A stretch of DNA of 64,000 nt from Halopiger aswanensis (lineage in GTDB: Archaea; Halobacteriota; Halobacteria; Halobacteriales; Natrialbaceae), in assembly GCF_003610195.1 (NCBI RefSeq), contig NZ_RAPO01000002.1, positions 992,001 to 1,056,000 on the forward strand. The letters are read 5' to 3'. The notes beneath the pieces were generated by a model. The model made no database searches, was not told the DNA's origin, and was given only the letters and a program-made list of their open reading frames with translations. Positions within the stretch are counted from its first letter, which is position 1; each line of letters starts with the position of its first letter. This document shows positions 18,601-27,520 of this stretch, piece after piece. The translations under genes were made by a program, and so were the position numbers.

Positions 18601-18927
18601 GTCGACTACCGACCCCACCCCGACGAGGTCTTCCTCCCCTACCACTGGGGCGGCGTCTTCGGCGGCAAGGACAAGTCCGACGACTGGCCCGAGGGCACGA
18701 AGCCGCTGGCGATCGGCGACTCCGTAAACATCGTCACCGCCCACGGCTTCGACGCCGAGACCCAGATGCAGGAGACGAAGGTCGGCATGGTCCGCGTCGA
18801 GAAGGCCACGCCCGAACGGATCGAGGAACTCGACATGGAGTTCATCGACTTCCCGCAGGACGAGGAGGGACTCGGACTCCAGAAACAGTACGACGTGCGA
18901 GAGCACGACATGCTCGCAGACGACTAA
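15694..18927 (+). CDS. Formate dehydrogenase catalytic subunit (Mo/W-bis-MGD, FDH-N type)
   Basis: A 1077-aa DMSO-reductase-family enzyme. The ATG at 15694 puts a Tat signal (RRSFMK, residues 12-17, then a hydrophobic stretch) at the N-terminus. [4Fe-4S] ligands are C57, C60, C64 and C92 (CNYCSVGCGF, SLCSKG). The metal ligand region reads RICHSPT: C182 sits where E. coli FdnG has selenocysteine, followed by the catalytic His183. NQSPWTSGST-type and HxxNPxxxHP-type cofactor segments and a C-terminal molybdopterin-dinucleotide-binding domain (ILTSGRQVEHQ) are present. It should oxidise formate outside the membrane and pass electrons to the subunits encoded downstream. Another FDH-like substrate cannot be excluded. 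Confidence 0.88.
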   Translation: MSTEPVTLDLDRRSFMKASALAGATILGSGATGRVLSDDQGESTGVEDDAETAKVICNYCSVGCGFKAVKEGNSFVGQEPWKENPINNGSLCSKGASILETEHSPTRLKHPLKKENGEWRKITWNEAYDEIAETWQDVVEEYGPDSTMMVGSAHHSNEEAYAFRKLAAFMGTNNVDHQARICHSPTVAGLANTWGFGAMTNTINDYRNFDLNIIIGQNPAEAHPIAMQHILEGQARGGTIVSIDPRYTKTSAHADHYYRMRPGTDVAIMMGLLHYLDEQDELDEEMLSDRVNGWEDAYAELDRYDLETAAEISWLDVEDLEEIGDLIIENKPNVQIEWAMGGTQHNNGTQNIRSYALLSLASGSAARSGGGLQVMRGHANVQGATDLGVDADILPGYYSVSSPGSWAHWANVWNQSPWTSGSTDFNDMYSRFDMMPEDLFADLGETEETITTAQVDTEVQDSLGGDEYRPDEVTTRSMMFQSGLTVARWYEAALPQEERLHESNLYQPNPLKMLFLWGHSANSINEMDKMKQAMEALDLLVVVDVFPAVAGTLSDEDNVILLPASSQYEHYRSLTNTHRSVQWSEPAGQPAHNSKPDLQIMQELADRFGFGEHFDWGSGEEIHNGKSTYEDALREINLGVRSIGYQQPPEKLQQHREYDYAFNTETLRADSEGLPVSGEYWSLPWPYWGEGHTGTPIIWRDDMDPREGGHDFRANWGTEAPSPEDWEAMDVDREYPLQETYDEHGEEGLEMLREPYQPDWWDEEIEGVPQYPHYTTTLPDDITNPSEMSLPVEYALSPDQSPYDAAQALEEEYGHDLDMEFWEQYDVEQPDPPTGRGKARAVAWNFLDTVPVHREPIESPYPDLAEDWPANGFQQNVYRLDQNNGQTQQQATEAVHEKGFEVILTSGRQVEHQGGGSETRNNEMTADRQPHMYAEIHPDRAEEMGITGGDEVIVHSAHDAKSAILVKAKVDYRPHPDEVFLPYHWGGVFGGKDKSDDWPEGTKPLAIGDSVNIVTAHGFDAETQMQETKVGMVRVEKATPERIEELDMEFIDFPQDEEGLGLQKQYDVREHDMLADD

Positions 18928-18933
18928 CTAAGG

Positions 18934-19614
18934 ATGTCAACAAACGAACAACAGCAGACCGCGCGAATCAGCGACGGAAACATGACCACCGGGGAGGGAA
19001 TGCGCCTCTTCCCGGACGTGGAAGCGTGTATCGACTGCGGCGGCTGCGTCGTCGCCTGTAAACGCACCTGGGACGTCGGTCCGGACCGCGAACGGATTGA
19101 CATCGTCAACATGCTCGAAGGTCAGGAGGCCGACGAGGGCTACAACGGTCGCCAGTCCGCGGCGCTGGCCGACGGCGCGAACCCCGGCGAGACGAACGTG
19201 CCGATGCAGTGTTTCCACTGCGAGAACGCCCCCTGTATCTCGGTCTGTCCGACCGACGCCCTACAGAAGAGCGACGACGGGTTCGTCGACCTGAAGGAGA
19301 GCCTCTGCGTGGGCTGTCAGTACTGTCTCTCGGCCTGTCCGTTCGGCGCGCCGCAGTTCCCCAAGGAGGACGAGGGCTCGGCCGAAATCGTCGGCACCGG
19401 CGGCACCATGGAGAAGTGTACCGGCTGCAAGGAGCGCCAGATGGCCGATCAGGGGCCGGCCTGCGTCGACGAGTGTGCGACCAACGCACTGCTGGTCGGG
19501 ACGGCCGGCGAGATCGCCGACGAACTCGAGAAGCGCGACAGCCAGCCGTTCTTCAACGACGAAGCGATGGAAATCATCTTCGGGAAGGAGGACGCCCAAC
19601 TGTTCGAATCATGA
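18934..19614 (+). CDS. Formate dehydrogenase iron-sulfur (beta) subunit
   Basis: A 226-aa four-cluster ferredoxin of the FdnH/DmsB/NrfC class. Cysteine groups are CIDCGGCVVACK, CFHCENAPCISVCP, CVGCQYCLSACP and CTGCKERQ with a later CVDECAT, the expected order for four [4Fe-4S] clusters. Unlike E. coli FdnH it has no C-terminal transmembrane helix. It starts 6 nt after the catalytic-subunit stop and overlaps the next ATG, so it is a core operon member carrying electrons from the catalytic subunit to the cytochrome b. Confidence 0.92.
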   Translation: MSTNEQQQTARISDGNMTTGEGMRLFPDVEACIDCGGCVVACKRTWDVGPDRERIDIVNMLEGQEADEGYNGRQSAALADGANPGETNVPMQCFHCENAPCISVCPTDALQKSDDGFVDLKESLCVGCQYCLSACPFGAPQFPKEDEGSAEIVGTGGTMEKCTGCKERQMADQGPACVDECATNALLVGTAGEIADELEKRDSQPFFNDEAMEIIFGKEDAQLFES

Positions 19615-20060
19615 GCGAGCAAGATACACCGACGGACGCGGACACCGGCGGACTCTCGGACACTGCGGCGTTCTGGATCGCCGCGGTCGTGAGCGCCGCC
19701 GTCGCGGTCGGCTCGATCTGGCTCGTCCAGGGGCCGAGCTACCAGACGCTGCTGCGTATCCGACCGACGGTCGGCGGCGGGGGCGTCGGCACCGCGTGGG
19801 TCGCCGGCAACACCGAACCGCTGCTGAACGCCCTGGTCTCGCTCCTGCACATCGCCGACGTGCTCATGGGCGCGTTCATCATCGTGATGGTCGCGATCCA
19901 CTGGGCGGCGTTCCGCCGGCTCAGCGACCGGATGCAGCCGCCGGCGGGTGCCGAACCCGAAGCGCGATCGGGAGCCGACGCCGACGTCGCGACCGACGGG
20001 GGCGTCGAGTCCAGCGCCACCGACGAGACCGCCCGCGCCAACGGGGGTGACGCCGCGTGA
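19611..20060 (+). CDS. Small membrane subunit of the formate dehydrogenase operon
   Basis: A 149-aa protein with two predicted membrane helices (about 21-41 and 76-103), a Gly-rich periplasmic-type loop between them and a long acidic cytoplasmic tail. No heme or cluster ligands stand out. It overlaps the beta subunit gene upstream and the cytochrome b gene downstream by 4 nt each, so it is probably an accessory membrane subunit of the complex. I do not recognise a named family. Confidence 0.8.
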   Translation: MSEQDTPTDADTGGLSDTAAFWIAAVVSAAVAVGSIWLVQGPSYQTLLRIRPTVGGGGVGTAWVAGNTEPLLNALVSLLHIADVLMGAFIIVMVAIHWAAFRRLSDRMQPPAGAEPEARSGADADVATDGGVESSATDETARANGGDAA

Positions 20061-21097
20061 CGAACCTCGACCACGGGAAGTTCTCCCGCGTCACCACGAT
20101 CTTCCACTCGCTGCTGGCGTTGACCGTATTCTTCCTGTTCTTTACAGGGTACTCCATCGCGTTCAACGCCGAGCTGTGGTGGCTCGTCGAACTCATGGGC
20201 GGCAACGAGTGGGTCCTGACCATCCACCGCGCCGCCGGCTTCGCGCTCATGGTGCTGACCGTGTTCTGGGTGCTGTACATGCTGCTGCGCCCCTCGAGCC
20301 GGTCGAACCTGCGCGACGTGCTCCCCGACCTCAAGAACGATACGGCGGCGTTCGTCCAGGACGTCAAGTTCGCGCTCGGCTACGCGGAGGAGCGCCACCC
20401 CCACGCCAAGCAGTTCGCCGGCTACAAGGCCGACGAGGTGCCGCTGCTGTCGTACGTCGGCAAGGGCGTCATCGCGATCTTCGCGGTCGAGCTCGTCCTG
20501 CTGATGATCTCGGGGCTACTCATCTGGCAGAAGACGTGGCTGATCGACTTCTACAACACCCAGTCGGTCGCCATGGGCTTCGTCGCCTTCCACGGCCTCC
20601 TCGGGATCATCATGTTCATGGGCGTGATGTTCCACACCTTCGAGCACGCCTGCCATCCGGCCTTCTACCCGGTCGAGATGAAGGCGTTCCTCCCGAAGGA
20701 GGAGACGCCGAACTTCCACGGCGATCCCGACGACTACGACACCACCGGGATCGAGAACCTGCGGCTGAAGCCGACCTGGAAGTGGGCGACGAACCTGTTC
20801 GGCGCCATGGTCATCATCGGCATCGCCGGCGTGCTGGCCGGCAGCATGACCTACGGCGGCTACCCGATCCCCGAAACGCTGGCGTTCAACGAGGGGAACA
20901 TCTTCCGCACGATCGCCATCAACATCGGCGTCCTCGTGCTGTTCATCGGACTCGCCCTCTCGATGTACGGGAACATCCTGCGGGTTCGGTACCAGCGCCA
21001 GCGCGAGGCGCAGGGTGACCAGACGGCCGAGAGCCAGCAGGAAGGAACTGACGCCGACGCGGACGTGATCGCCGCCGACGGCGGCGAGACGCAGTAA
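20057..21097 (+). CDS. Formate dehydrogenase cytochrome b556 (gamma) subunit
   Basis: A 346-aa membrane protein starting with GTG. Helices carry histidines typical of the FdnI-type di-heme cytochrome b: FHSLLALTVF, IHRAAGFALM, FHGLLGIIMF and FHTFEHACH. It should take electrons from the iron-sulfur subunit and reduce menaquinone, anchoring the complex. Unusual for the family are about 60 extra residues, including an acidic C-terminal tail (DADADVIAADGGETQ) and an insert after helix 3. Last gene of the operon. Confidence 0.9.
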   Translation: MTNLDHGKFSRVTTIFHSLLALTVFFLFFTGYSIAFNAELWWLVELMGGNEWVLTIHRAAGFALMVLTVFWVLYMLLRPSSRSNLRDVLPDLKNDTAAFVQDVKFALGYAEERHPHAKQFAGYKADEVPLLSYVGKGVIAIFAVELVLLMISGLLIWQKTWLIDFYNTQSVAMGFVAFHGLLGIIMFMGVMFHTFEHACHPAFYPVEMKAFLPKEETPNFHGDPDDYDTTGIENLRLKPTWKWATNLFGAMVIIGIAGVLAGSMTYGGYPIPETLAFNEGNIFRTIAINIGVLVLFIGLALSMYGNILRVRYQRQREAQGDQTAESQQEGTDADADVIAADGGETQ

Positions 21098-21393
21098 CGT
21101 TACCGTCGACCGCGGTTTCGGTCGGTTCTTGAATCTCGGTTTCCCGCGATCGACGGCGATTTCGCGAGTTTTGCAGTATTTCCGTTTTGCCGATTCCCGA
21201 ATGTTCGACTACTCGAGCAGCGTCGCCGGCCGAGCAGTCCCTTCCGGAGCCGCTCGAGGCGAACGCAGGGGAGTCGCTCCGTTGAAATCCTATTCTTCAG
21301 AGAGTCGTTCCCCTGGAACGACCGCTTACTACGGGTGCGTATTGTGTCGTTTCGTAGAACACGCTCGAATCACCTGCGCTCAGCCTCGAGGCG

Positions 21394-21807
21394 TCACGTA
21401 GCTATGAGGACGACCGCAACAGCACCAAACGCGATGCCGAGGGCCTTCCTCGCCGTGACTCCCTCGCCCAATATGACGACTCCGAGGAGTGCGCCACCAA
21501 CGAGGAACATCCCGAAGATCGGCACGACGGTGCTAACGGGACCAGTCGAGAGTGCACGGAAATACCCAACGACGGCACCAGCGAGGCAGATGCCTGCTGC
21601 GAATGCAAACCCAACAGATCGGCTCGCCGCCGACGGAATCGACCACTCACCGAACAGGGCCGCCACAGTTGTCGCTCCCACAGCCAGTGTGCCGACCGCA
21701 ATCGGCATGACGGTGAATGTCGGCAGATCTTGGAGTGCAATTTTCATAAACAGGAACGCAAACGAATAACAACCCATCGCCAGCAGTGCCCACAACACGT
21801 AGTTCAC
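21394..21807 (-). CDS. EamA/DMT-family small membrane transporter
   Basis: A 137-aa protein with five hydrophobic helices and one EamA repeat: ALSTGPVSTVVPIFGMFLVGGALLGVVILGE is the conserved second half. Single-repeat DMT proteins work as dimers or are paired; here it is alone. The substrate cannot be told. The 296 bp between the formate dehydrogenase operon and this gene hold no convincing gene. Confidence 0.85.
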   Translation of the reverse strand: MNYVLWALLAMGCYSFAFLFMKIALQDLPTFTVMPIAVGTLAVGATTVAALFGEWSIPSAASRSVGFAFAAGICLAGAVVGYFRALSTGPVSTVVPIFGMFLVGGALLGVVILGEGVTARKALGIAFGAVAVVLIAT

Positions 21808-22033
21808 AGGTCCGTCCCCTCCAGATCAAATATTACTCGGCCTTGTTGGTGTGGCATATGTCCACACATTCCTAGGTCCTGTAGAGAAAAACCTTACCGC
21901 TCGAACGATAACTGATTCAGTGCCAGCGTTCAGTCAGTCGACTGTACTTACTGCTGTGGGTGCCAAACAGAGTATCGACGAAGGGGACCAAGAAGTCGAG
22001 GGCGGTCAAAATCGGCGACAGGCGCGAGACCGT

Positions 22034-22423
22034 TTAGAGCAGTTCGGCGCTCTCCGAGGAGAGTTCGACGGTAACGTCCTGGCGGGTCTGCTCCTGAATC
22101 TGGTCGATGTTTCGCGTGAGCACCTCGAGGATATCGTCCGGATCCGGATACACGAGGACGTTCCCGTCGCCGTCCTCCATGACGAGTTGCGTGTCGTTCA
22201 TCTGGATCTGATTGTGCTCGATGCTCGCCACGTAGACGGACAGCGCCTCGGCGCCGCCGTTGTCTCCCTCTTCGACCATCGAGACGTACAGCGAATCGAT
22301 GCCGATGAGGTCCTTGTACTCCCGGATTCGGCGCGCACACTCGACCATGTCCTTCGTGATCGCCGTCTTCTGTGGGTTCCCGTGCTCGCCGTTATAGCAG
22401 TGCTTGCACACCCGAAGTTCCAT
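22034..22423 (-). CDS. Conserved hypothetical protein with N-terminal cysteines
   Basis: A 129-aa protein starting MELRVCKHCYNGEHGNP. The CxxC with a third Cys about 24 residues later could bind a metal. The rest is an alpha/beta domain with SLYVSMVEEGDNGG and an acidic LVYPDPDDILEVL segment. Two further ATGs lie up to 21 nt upstream; the last one was chosen because it places the cysteines at the N-terminus. I do not recognise a characterised family. Confidence 0.65.
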   Translation of the reverse strand: MELRVCKHCYNGEHGNPQKTAITKDMVECARRIREYKDLIGIDSLYVSMVEEGDNGGAEALSVYVASIEHNQIQMNDTQLVMEDGDGNVLVYPDPDDILEVLTRNIDQIQEQTRQDVTVELSSESAELL

Positions 22424-22525
22424 CCGCATGGGCCGGAGTAGCAAATGGACGTATTATAATCGTTCGGTCGCAGGCGCGCACGGGAACACACAACATTTAG
22501 TACGAAACGCGGACAGTCCTCGAGC

Positions 22526-22699
22526 ATGGAATATCTGCTCTACGCCGGACTGGTGTTCGCAGTCCTGATCGGCAGCATCGGCGCGATGGTCGCGACGACG
22601 AAGGACACGGCTGGCGGGTACGGCACAGTTGGCGACGGACTGCTCGCGCTCGTCGTGCTCGGGTTCGCGGTCCTGACGATCGGGACGTCGGTCTTCTAA
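22526..22699 (+). CDS. Small two-helix membrane protein (57 aa)
   Basis: A 57-aa frame (MEYLLYAGLVF...VLTIGTSVF) with two hydrophobic helices separated by a short polar loop (TTKDTAGGYGTVGDG). High third-position G+C and a clear start and stop support it as real. It is divergent from the 129-aa gene and convergent with trpB. Function unknown. Confidence 0.65.
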   Translation: MEYLLYAGLVFAVLIGSIGAMVATTKDTAGGYGTVGDGLLALVVLGFAVLTIGTSVF

Positions 22700-22747
22700 G
22701 CGTCCGAAGCGTCCGCATGGCGGACGCGAGTACCATTCACGTACCGT

Positions 22748-23899
22748 TCAGAGATCGAACTTCGTCGCCGCGGTCTCCATATCCTTGTCGCCCCGTCCCG
22801 AGAGGTTCACGAGGATCGTCTCGTGGTCGCCCTCCTCGGCGAGTTCGATCGCTCGAGCGACCGCGTGGCTGGACTCGAGCGCCGGGATGATGCCCTCGGT
22901 TTCGCTCAGTTCGCGGAAGGCGGCGAGCGCTTCCTCGTCGGTGATCCCCGTGTACTCGCAGCGGCCGACGGCCCGGAACATGGCGTGTTCGGGGCCGACG
23001 CCGGGGTAGTCGAGGCCGGCCGAGACGGAGTGGACGTCCACGTCGTCCTCGAGCACGCGCGTTTTCATTCCGTGGATGACGTCGTCGGTTCCGCTCGCGA
23101 GGGGTGCGGCGTGCTTGCTCGAGTCCGCGCCCTCGCCGCCGCCCTCGGCGCCGTAGAAGTCGACCTCGTCGTCGCGGAACGCGTGGAAGAGGCCGATCGC
23201 GTTCGAGCCGCCGCCGACGCAGGCGACCGCGGCGTCCGGCAGGTCGCCGGTCCGCTCTCGGAACTGTTCGCGGGCCTCCTCGCCGATGACGCTCTGGAAG
23301 TCCCGAACCATCCGCGGGAACGGATCCGGACCGACGACGCTGCCGACGAGGTAGTGCGTGTTCTCGACGTTCTGCGCGAAGTCCTCGAGCGCGGCGTCGA
23401 CGGCATCCGCGAGCCCCTCATCGCCGCGGGTGACTTCGTTGACCTCGGCGCCCATCAGCCGCATGCGGAAGACGTTCATCTCCTGGCGCCGGGCGTCTTT
23501 CTTCCCCATGTAGATCTCCGTGTCCAGCCCCAGCAGGGCGCCGACCATGGCGGTCGCGGTGCCGTGCTGTCCGGCGCCCGTTTCAGCGATCAGTCGCTCG
23601 CGGCCCGCACGTTTAGCCAGCAGGGCCTGGCCGAGGCAGTTGTTGATCTTGTGCGCGCCGCCGTGGAGCAGGTCCTCGCGCTTGAGGTAGATGTCGGCGC
23701 CGTAGCGCTCGCTCAGGTTGCGCGCGTAGTACAGCGGCGTCGGGCGACCGGCGAACTCCTCGAGCAGGCTGCGAAACTCCGCCTGGAACTCGTCGGTAGC
23801 CGCGACCTCGTCGTAGGCCGCCGCGAGCTGCGAAAGCGGTTCCTCGAGCGGTTCCGGAACGTGTCGACCGCCGTATCCCTCGAACTCTCCGTCGGACAT
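22748..23899 (-). CDS. trpB: Tryptophan synthase beta chain
   Basis: A 383-aa PLP enzyme of the TrpB1 type. The lysine that forms the PLP aldimine is in HGGAHKINN, and the catalytic/gating region AETGAGQHG and phosphate-binding GGGSNAIG are intact; the C-terminus has SGRGDKDM. It condenses indole with serine to make tryptophan. The ATG at 23899 gives the family N-terminus ([11 protein letters not shown]); an extension to 23959 is unlikely. No trpA or trpC is adjacent, which is unusual for haloarchaea. Confidence 0.95.
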   Translation of the reverse strand: MSDGEFEGYGGRHVPEPLEEPLSQLAAAYDEVAATDEFQAEFRSLLEEFAGRPTPLYYARNLSERYGADIYLKREDLLHGGAHKINNCLGQALLAKRAGRERLIAETGAGQHGTATAMVGALLGLDTEIYMGKKDARRQEMNVFRMRLMGAEVNEVTRGDEGLADAVDAALEDFAQNVENTHYLVGSVVGPDPFPRMVRDFQSVIGEEAREQFRERTGDLPDAAVACVGGGSNAIGLFHAFRDDEVDFYGAEGGGEGADSSKHAAPLASGTDDVIHGMKTRVLEDDVDVHSVSAGLDYPGVGPEHAMFRAVGRCEYTGITDEEALAAFRELSETEGIIPALESSHAVARAIELAEEGDHETILVNLSGRGDKDMETAATKFDL

Positions 23900-23997
23900 A
23901 CGTTCGTGCTGGCGCTCGGACACCGTAAATGTAGCTCCGCGCCGTTCCGTCATCGGCAAGCCCGATGGCTACCCGACTCGAGACGGTAGGGCGGCGT

Positions 23998-24408
23998 ATG
24001 GTCGACGACGAGACCGACTCCGATCGCAACCTCGAGCCGGACCCCGAACGAGAACACGACCGCCGCTCCGAACCGGACCCAGAACCCGGCCCCGTCGGGG
24101 AGCACGCGCCCGACGAACACTTAAAGCGGGTTCGCGAGTACCTCCAGTACGCGACCGAAGGCGCCGATGGGCCGGTACAGACGCAACTGAACTCGCTCAC
24201 CAAGGGCGTCTTCGAGGAGCAGGCCGACGACCTCACGGCGGGCGACGATCCGCCGAAGGCCGATCGCATCGAGGAAATCGCCGAGAAACTCGACGGACTC
24301 GCCGCCGAGGCCGACGGCAAGACGACCGAGCACATCCTGGCCGCGCGCGATCACTGCCTCGCGTTTCTCGAGGAGGGCGGCGGCGAAGGGCAAGCGGACA
24401 GCGAGTGA
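23998..24408 (+). CDS. Conserved acidic helical protein
   Basis: A 136-aa protein: about 35 disordered acidic residues followed by a helical domain (EHLKRVREYLQYATEGADG ... HILAARDHCLAFLEE). No catalytic motif. An alternative ATG lies at 23965. It is divergent from trpB and ends 7 nt from the nuoCD stop. Probably a conserved haloarchaeal protein of unknown function. Confidence 0.65.
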   Translation: MVDDETDSDRNLEPDPEREHDRRSEPDPEPGPVGEHAPDEHLKRVREYLQYATEGADGPVQTQLNSLTKGVFEEQADDLTAGDDPPKADRIEEIAEKLDGLAAEADGKTTEHILAARDHCLAFLEEGGGEGQADSE

Positions 24409-24415
24409 ATCGGCG

Positions 24416-26113
24416 TCAGCGGTCGACGCTCCCGAGCACGATGTCAAGACTGCCCAGCGAGGCGATCAGGTCCGGGATGTACTCCCCTTCGGACATCTCC
24501 GGCAGCGCGGAGAGGTTGTGGAAACACGGGCTGCGGATCTTGAACCGGGCCGGCGAGTTCGAGCCGTCAGAGCGAACGTAGACGCCGAGTTCGCCCTTCG
24601 CGATCTCGACGGCGCGGTAAGTCTCCTTGCCGGCCTCGGGTTTCAGCGTCCGGGGCACGTTGCTCTGGACCTCCCGCTCGTCCTCGGGCCAGTCCTCGAG
24701 CAGGTCGAGACACTGCTCGATGATCTTTGCCGACTCCTCGACTTCCTCGATCCGACAGAGCACCCGGGCGTGGTTGTCGCAGCCGTCGCGGGTGACGACG
24801 TCCCACTCCAAGTTCTCGTAGTAGCCGTAGGGGTCGTCGCGCCGCAGGTCGTAGTCGACCCCCGAGCCGCGGGCGACCGGGCCCGTACAGCCGTAGTCCT
24901 TTGCGACCTCGGGCTCGAGGACGCCCGTGTCGACGGTCCGCATCCGGAAGATCTCGTTGGTGACGATGAGGTCGTGGTACTCGTCCATCTTCGCCGGCAG
25001 TTCGTCGAGGAAGTCGCGGCACTTCTCGATGAACTCCTCGCGGGGCCGGGGCAGGTCCCAGGCGACCCCACCCAGCCGGAAGTAGTAGAACATCATCCGC
25101 TGGCCGGTCAGGTCCTCTAAGATGTCCTGAACGACTTCCCGGTCGCGGAACGAGTACTGGAAGATGGCGGTGAACTCGCCGTAGACGTCCAGGGCGAAGG
25201 TGCCGAGCGCGAGGAAGTGCCCGAGCATCCGCGCGAACTCGGTCGACATCGTCCGCAGCACCTGCGCGTACTCGGGAACCTCGATCTCGGCCAGATCCTC
25301 GATGGCGCGGGCGACCGCCCACTCGTTGGGCAGGTTCGAGGTGTAGTCCCAGCGGTCGGCGTAGGGGATGATCTGGTGGCGGTAGGTGCCGTCCTGGCAC
25401 ATCTGCTCCTCGCAGCGGTGGAGGTAGCCCACGTCGGGATCGACGTCCGCGACCGTCTCCCCGTCGAGGATCGTCTTCAGGTGGAGCACGCCGTGCGTGG
25501 CGGGATGGTGGGGCCCGATGTTCAGCAACATCGTGTCGGATTCGGACTCGTCGCCCTCGAGACGGCGATCCTCCTCGAGCGGGTTCCGGTGCTCGGCGAA
25601 CTTGACGACCTGCGGCTTGTCCTGATCGTAGTCGAGCGAGAGCGGGTGGCCTTGCCAGGAGTCCGGCAGGAGTATGCGCCGCAGGTCCGGGTGGCCGTCG
25701 TACTCGATCCCGACGAGGTCGTAGGCCTCGCGCTCGTGCCAGTCGGCCGTCCGGAAGACGGGTTCGGCGCTCTGGGCGACCGGATCGCCCTGGGGCATCT
25801 GGACCACTAGCGACACCTCGTGCTGGCGCTGATCGTACTTCGTCAGGTGGATGATCGACTCGTAGCGGTCCTCGTACTCCTGGGGCGTGATACACGAGAG
25901 GTGGTCGAACCCCGCCTCGTCGCGCAGCAGGCGCAGCACCTCTTGGACGTCGTCGGGCCGGATCACGAACGCCGGCGCGTTCTCGTGCTCGTCCCGGCGG
26001 AGCGTGTACTCGTCGAGGAGCGCCTCGAGTTCGGCCTCGTCGACGGACTCGGTCCGCCGGTGGTCGTACTCGGGGTCGATGCTCGGTCGCTCGCGCTGTG
26101 GTGTCTCGCTCAT
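24416..26113 (-). CDS. nuoCD: NADH-quinone oxidoreductase subunits C and D, fused (orphan copy)
   Basis: A 565-aa fusion. Residues 1-190 are the 30-kDa/NuoC domain (HEREAYDLVGIEYDGHPDLRRILLPDSW) and 190-565 the 49-kDa/NuoD domain (GPHHPATHGVLHL, DPDVGYLHRCEEQM). In complex I NuoD helps form the quinone site. Haloarchaea normally carry it inside a nuoABCDHIJKLMN cluster; here no other nuo gene is within view, so it may be a second copy or a translocated subunit. The reading frame is intact and ends in the family-typical IASLGSLDIVLGSVDR. Confidence 0.93.
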   Translation of the reverse strand: MSETPQRERPSIDPEYDHRRTESVDEAELEALLDEYTLRRDEHENAPAFVIRPDDVQEVLRLLRDEAGFDHLSCITPQEYEDRYESIIHLTKYDQRQHEVSLVVQMPQGDPVAQSAEPVFRTADWHEREAYDLVGIEYDGHPDLRRILLPDSWQGHPLSLDYDQDKPQVVKFAEHRNPLEEDRRLEGDESESDTMLLNIGPHHPATHGVLHLKTILDGETVADVDPDVGYLHRCEEQMCQDGTYRHQIIPYADRWDYTSNLPNEWAVARAIEDLAEIEVPEYAQVLRTMSTEFARMLGHFLALGTFALDVYGEFTAIFQYSFRDREVVQDILEDLTGQRMMFYYFRLGGVAWDLPRPREEFIEKCRDFLDELPAKMDEYHDLIVTNEIFRMRTVDTGVLEPEVAKDYGCTGPVARGSGVDYDLRRDDPYGYYENLEWDVVTRDGCDNHARVLCRIEEVEESAKIIEQCLDLLEDWPEDEREVQSNVPRTLKPEAGKETYRAVEIAKGELGVYVRSDGSNSPARFKIRSPCFHNLSALPEMSEGEYIPDLIASLGSLDIVLGSVDR

Positions 26114-26326
26114 GGGATGGGGATCTCCTCGCGCGATCGGCGGCGGGCGCGGGTTTCGACTGCGCTACACCCGACGCGGAAATGAGGATTTTCCCGGATA
26201 CGGGTGACTGTCCGCTCGAGTCGAACGAACGGGCCTGACACCGCACCGCGGTGTTCGCGTCGCAGTGCTCCGTTTCCGGCCGATCGACAGCACATCCCTA
26301 TACCCCTCGAGTCCCTACCACCACCC

Positions 26327-27484
26327 ATGCACGTCGTCGTGCTCGGCGCGGGCTACGCCGGCCTGACCCTGACGCGGCTGCTCGAGGACGAGCTTCCCGA
26401 CGAGGCCGACCTGACGATCGTCAACGAGTCGCCGGATCACCTCGTCCAACACGAGTTACACCGGGTCGTGCGCCGCCCCGAACTCGCCTCGGCGATCACC
26501 GTCTCGCTGCCGCAGGTCCTCGAGCGTGCGACCGTTCGCGTCGCTCGCGTCGAGGGGATCGACCGCGAGGAGCGCGTCGTCGACCTCTCGAGCGGCCGCC
26601 TCGAGTACGACGTCGCGGCGATCTGTCTCGGCGCGCAAACGGCGTACTACGACCTCGAGGGCGTCCGCGAGCACGCGACGCCGCTGAAGCGGCTCCGGCA
26701 CGCCCTGCGGATTCGGTCGCGGGCGCTCGAGGTGTTGCGAGACCGGTCCGCTGGCGCTAGCCGCATCCTCGTCGGCGGCGCCGGCCTCTCCGGCATCCAG
26801 GTCGCGGGCGAACTAGCCGCGCTGGCCGACGAGGAACGCGGGACCGCGACGGTCACGATCCTCGAGCAACTCGACAGCGTCGCGCCGACCTTTCCCGGGA
26901 ACTTCCAGCGGGCCGTTCGCTCGGCGCTCGAGGACCAGGGAATCGAGGTCCGAACCCGATCGGCCGTGTCGCGGGCCGACGAGACGCACGTCCACCTCGA
27001 GTCGGGCGACGAAATTCCGTACGACCAGTTCGTCTGGACCGGCGGCATCGCGGGATCGGACGCGCTCGCGGGCGAGCGTCCGCTTGTCGAGAGCGACCTG
27101 CGACTGGACGAGCGGACGTTCGCGCTCGGTGACGCCGTTCGCGCGACCGACGCCGACGGGGAGCCGGTGCCGGCGAGTGCACAAACGGCCGTCCGCGAGG
27201 CGCGGACGGTCGCGGAGAACATTTCGCGCTTCGCTGGTGACGGGACCGACGCCGAAGCGGACCCCGACGCTCTCGAGCGCTTCGCGTTCGACTCGCCGGG
27301 CTGGACGGTCAGCGTCGGCGACGACGCCGTCGCACAGCTCGGCCCCGCCGTCCTCACGGGTCGACCGGCGAAGGCGCTGAAAGCGACCGTCGGACTGGGC
27401 TACCTCTCCGCGGTCGGCGCGGTCGGAAACGCGACCGACCGCTTGTATCGCGGGGTTCTCGAGAGACGGTTCGGTCGCGAGTGA
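26327..27484 (+). CDS. NDH-2-like FAD-dependent NAD(P)H oxidoreductase
   Basis: A 385-aa flavoprotein. The FAD-binding GAGYAGL is at residues 7-13, the NAD(P)H-binding VGGAGLSGIQVAGELA is near 147-162, and the second FAD motif FALGDAVRA is near 265. Type-II NADH dehydrogenases of this family reduce quinones without proton pumping. No C-terminal amphipathic membrane helix is obvious. The ATG at 26327 gives the canonical N-terminal strand; a longer frame from 26204 is out of keeping. It lies back to back with nuoCD. Confidence 0.88.
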   Translation: MHVVVLGAGYAGLTLTRLLEDELPDEADLTIVNESPDHLVQHELHRVVRRPELASAITVSLPQVLERATVRVARVEGIDREERVVDLSSGRLEYDVAAICLGAQTAYYDLEGVREHATPLKRLRHALRIRSRALEVLRDRSAGASRILVGGAGLSGIQVAGELAALADEERGTATVTILEQLDSVAPTFPGNFQRAVRSALEDQGIEVRTRSAVSRADETHVHLESGDEIPYDQFVWTGGIAGSDALAGERPLVESDLRLDERTFALGDAVRATDADGEPVPASAQTAVREARTVAENISRFAGDGTDAEADPDALERFAFDSPGWTVSVGDDAVAQLGPAVLTGRPAKALKATVGLGYLSAVGAVGNATDRLYRGVLERRFGRE

Positions 27485-27520
27485 GCGAGCGATATCGGCC
27501 GACTCGAGCCGGGAAGCCGC

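Noticed and set aside
21129-21401. 90-aa protein encoded after the formate dehydrogenase operon
   Set aside because: Irregular composition, no haloarchaeal acidity and no family pattern; probably a chance frame.
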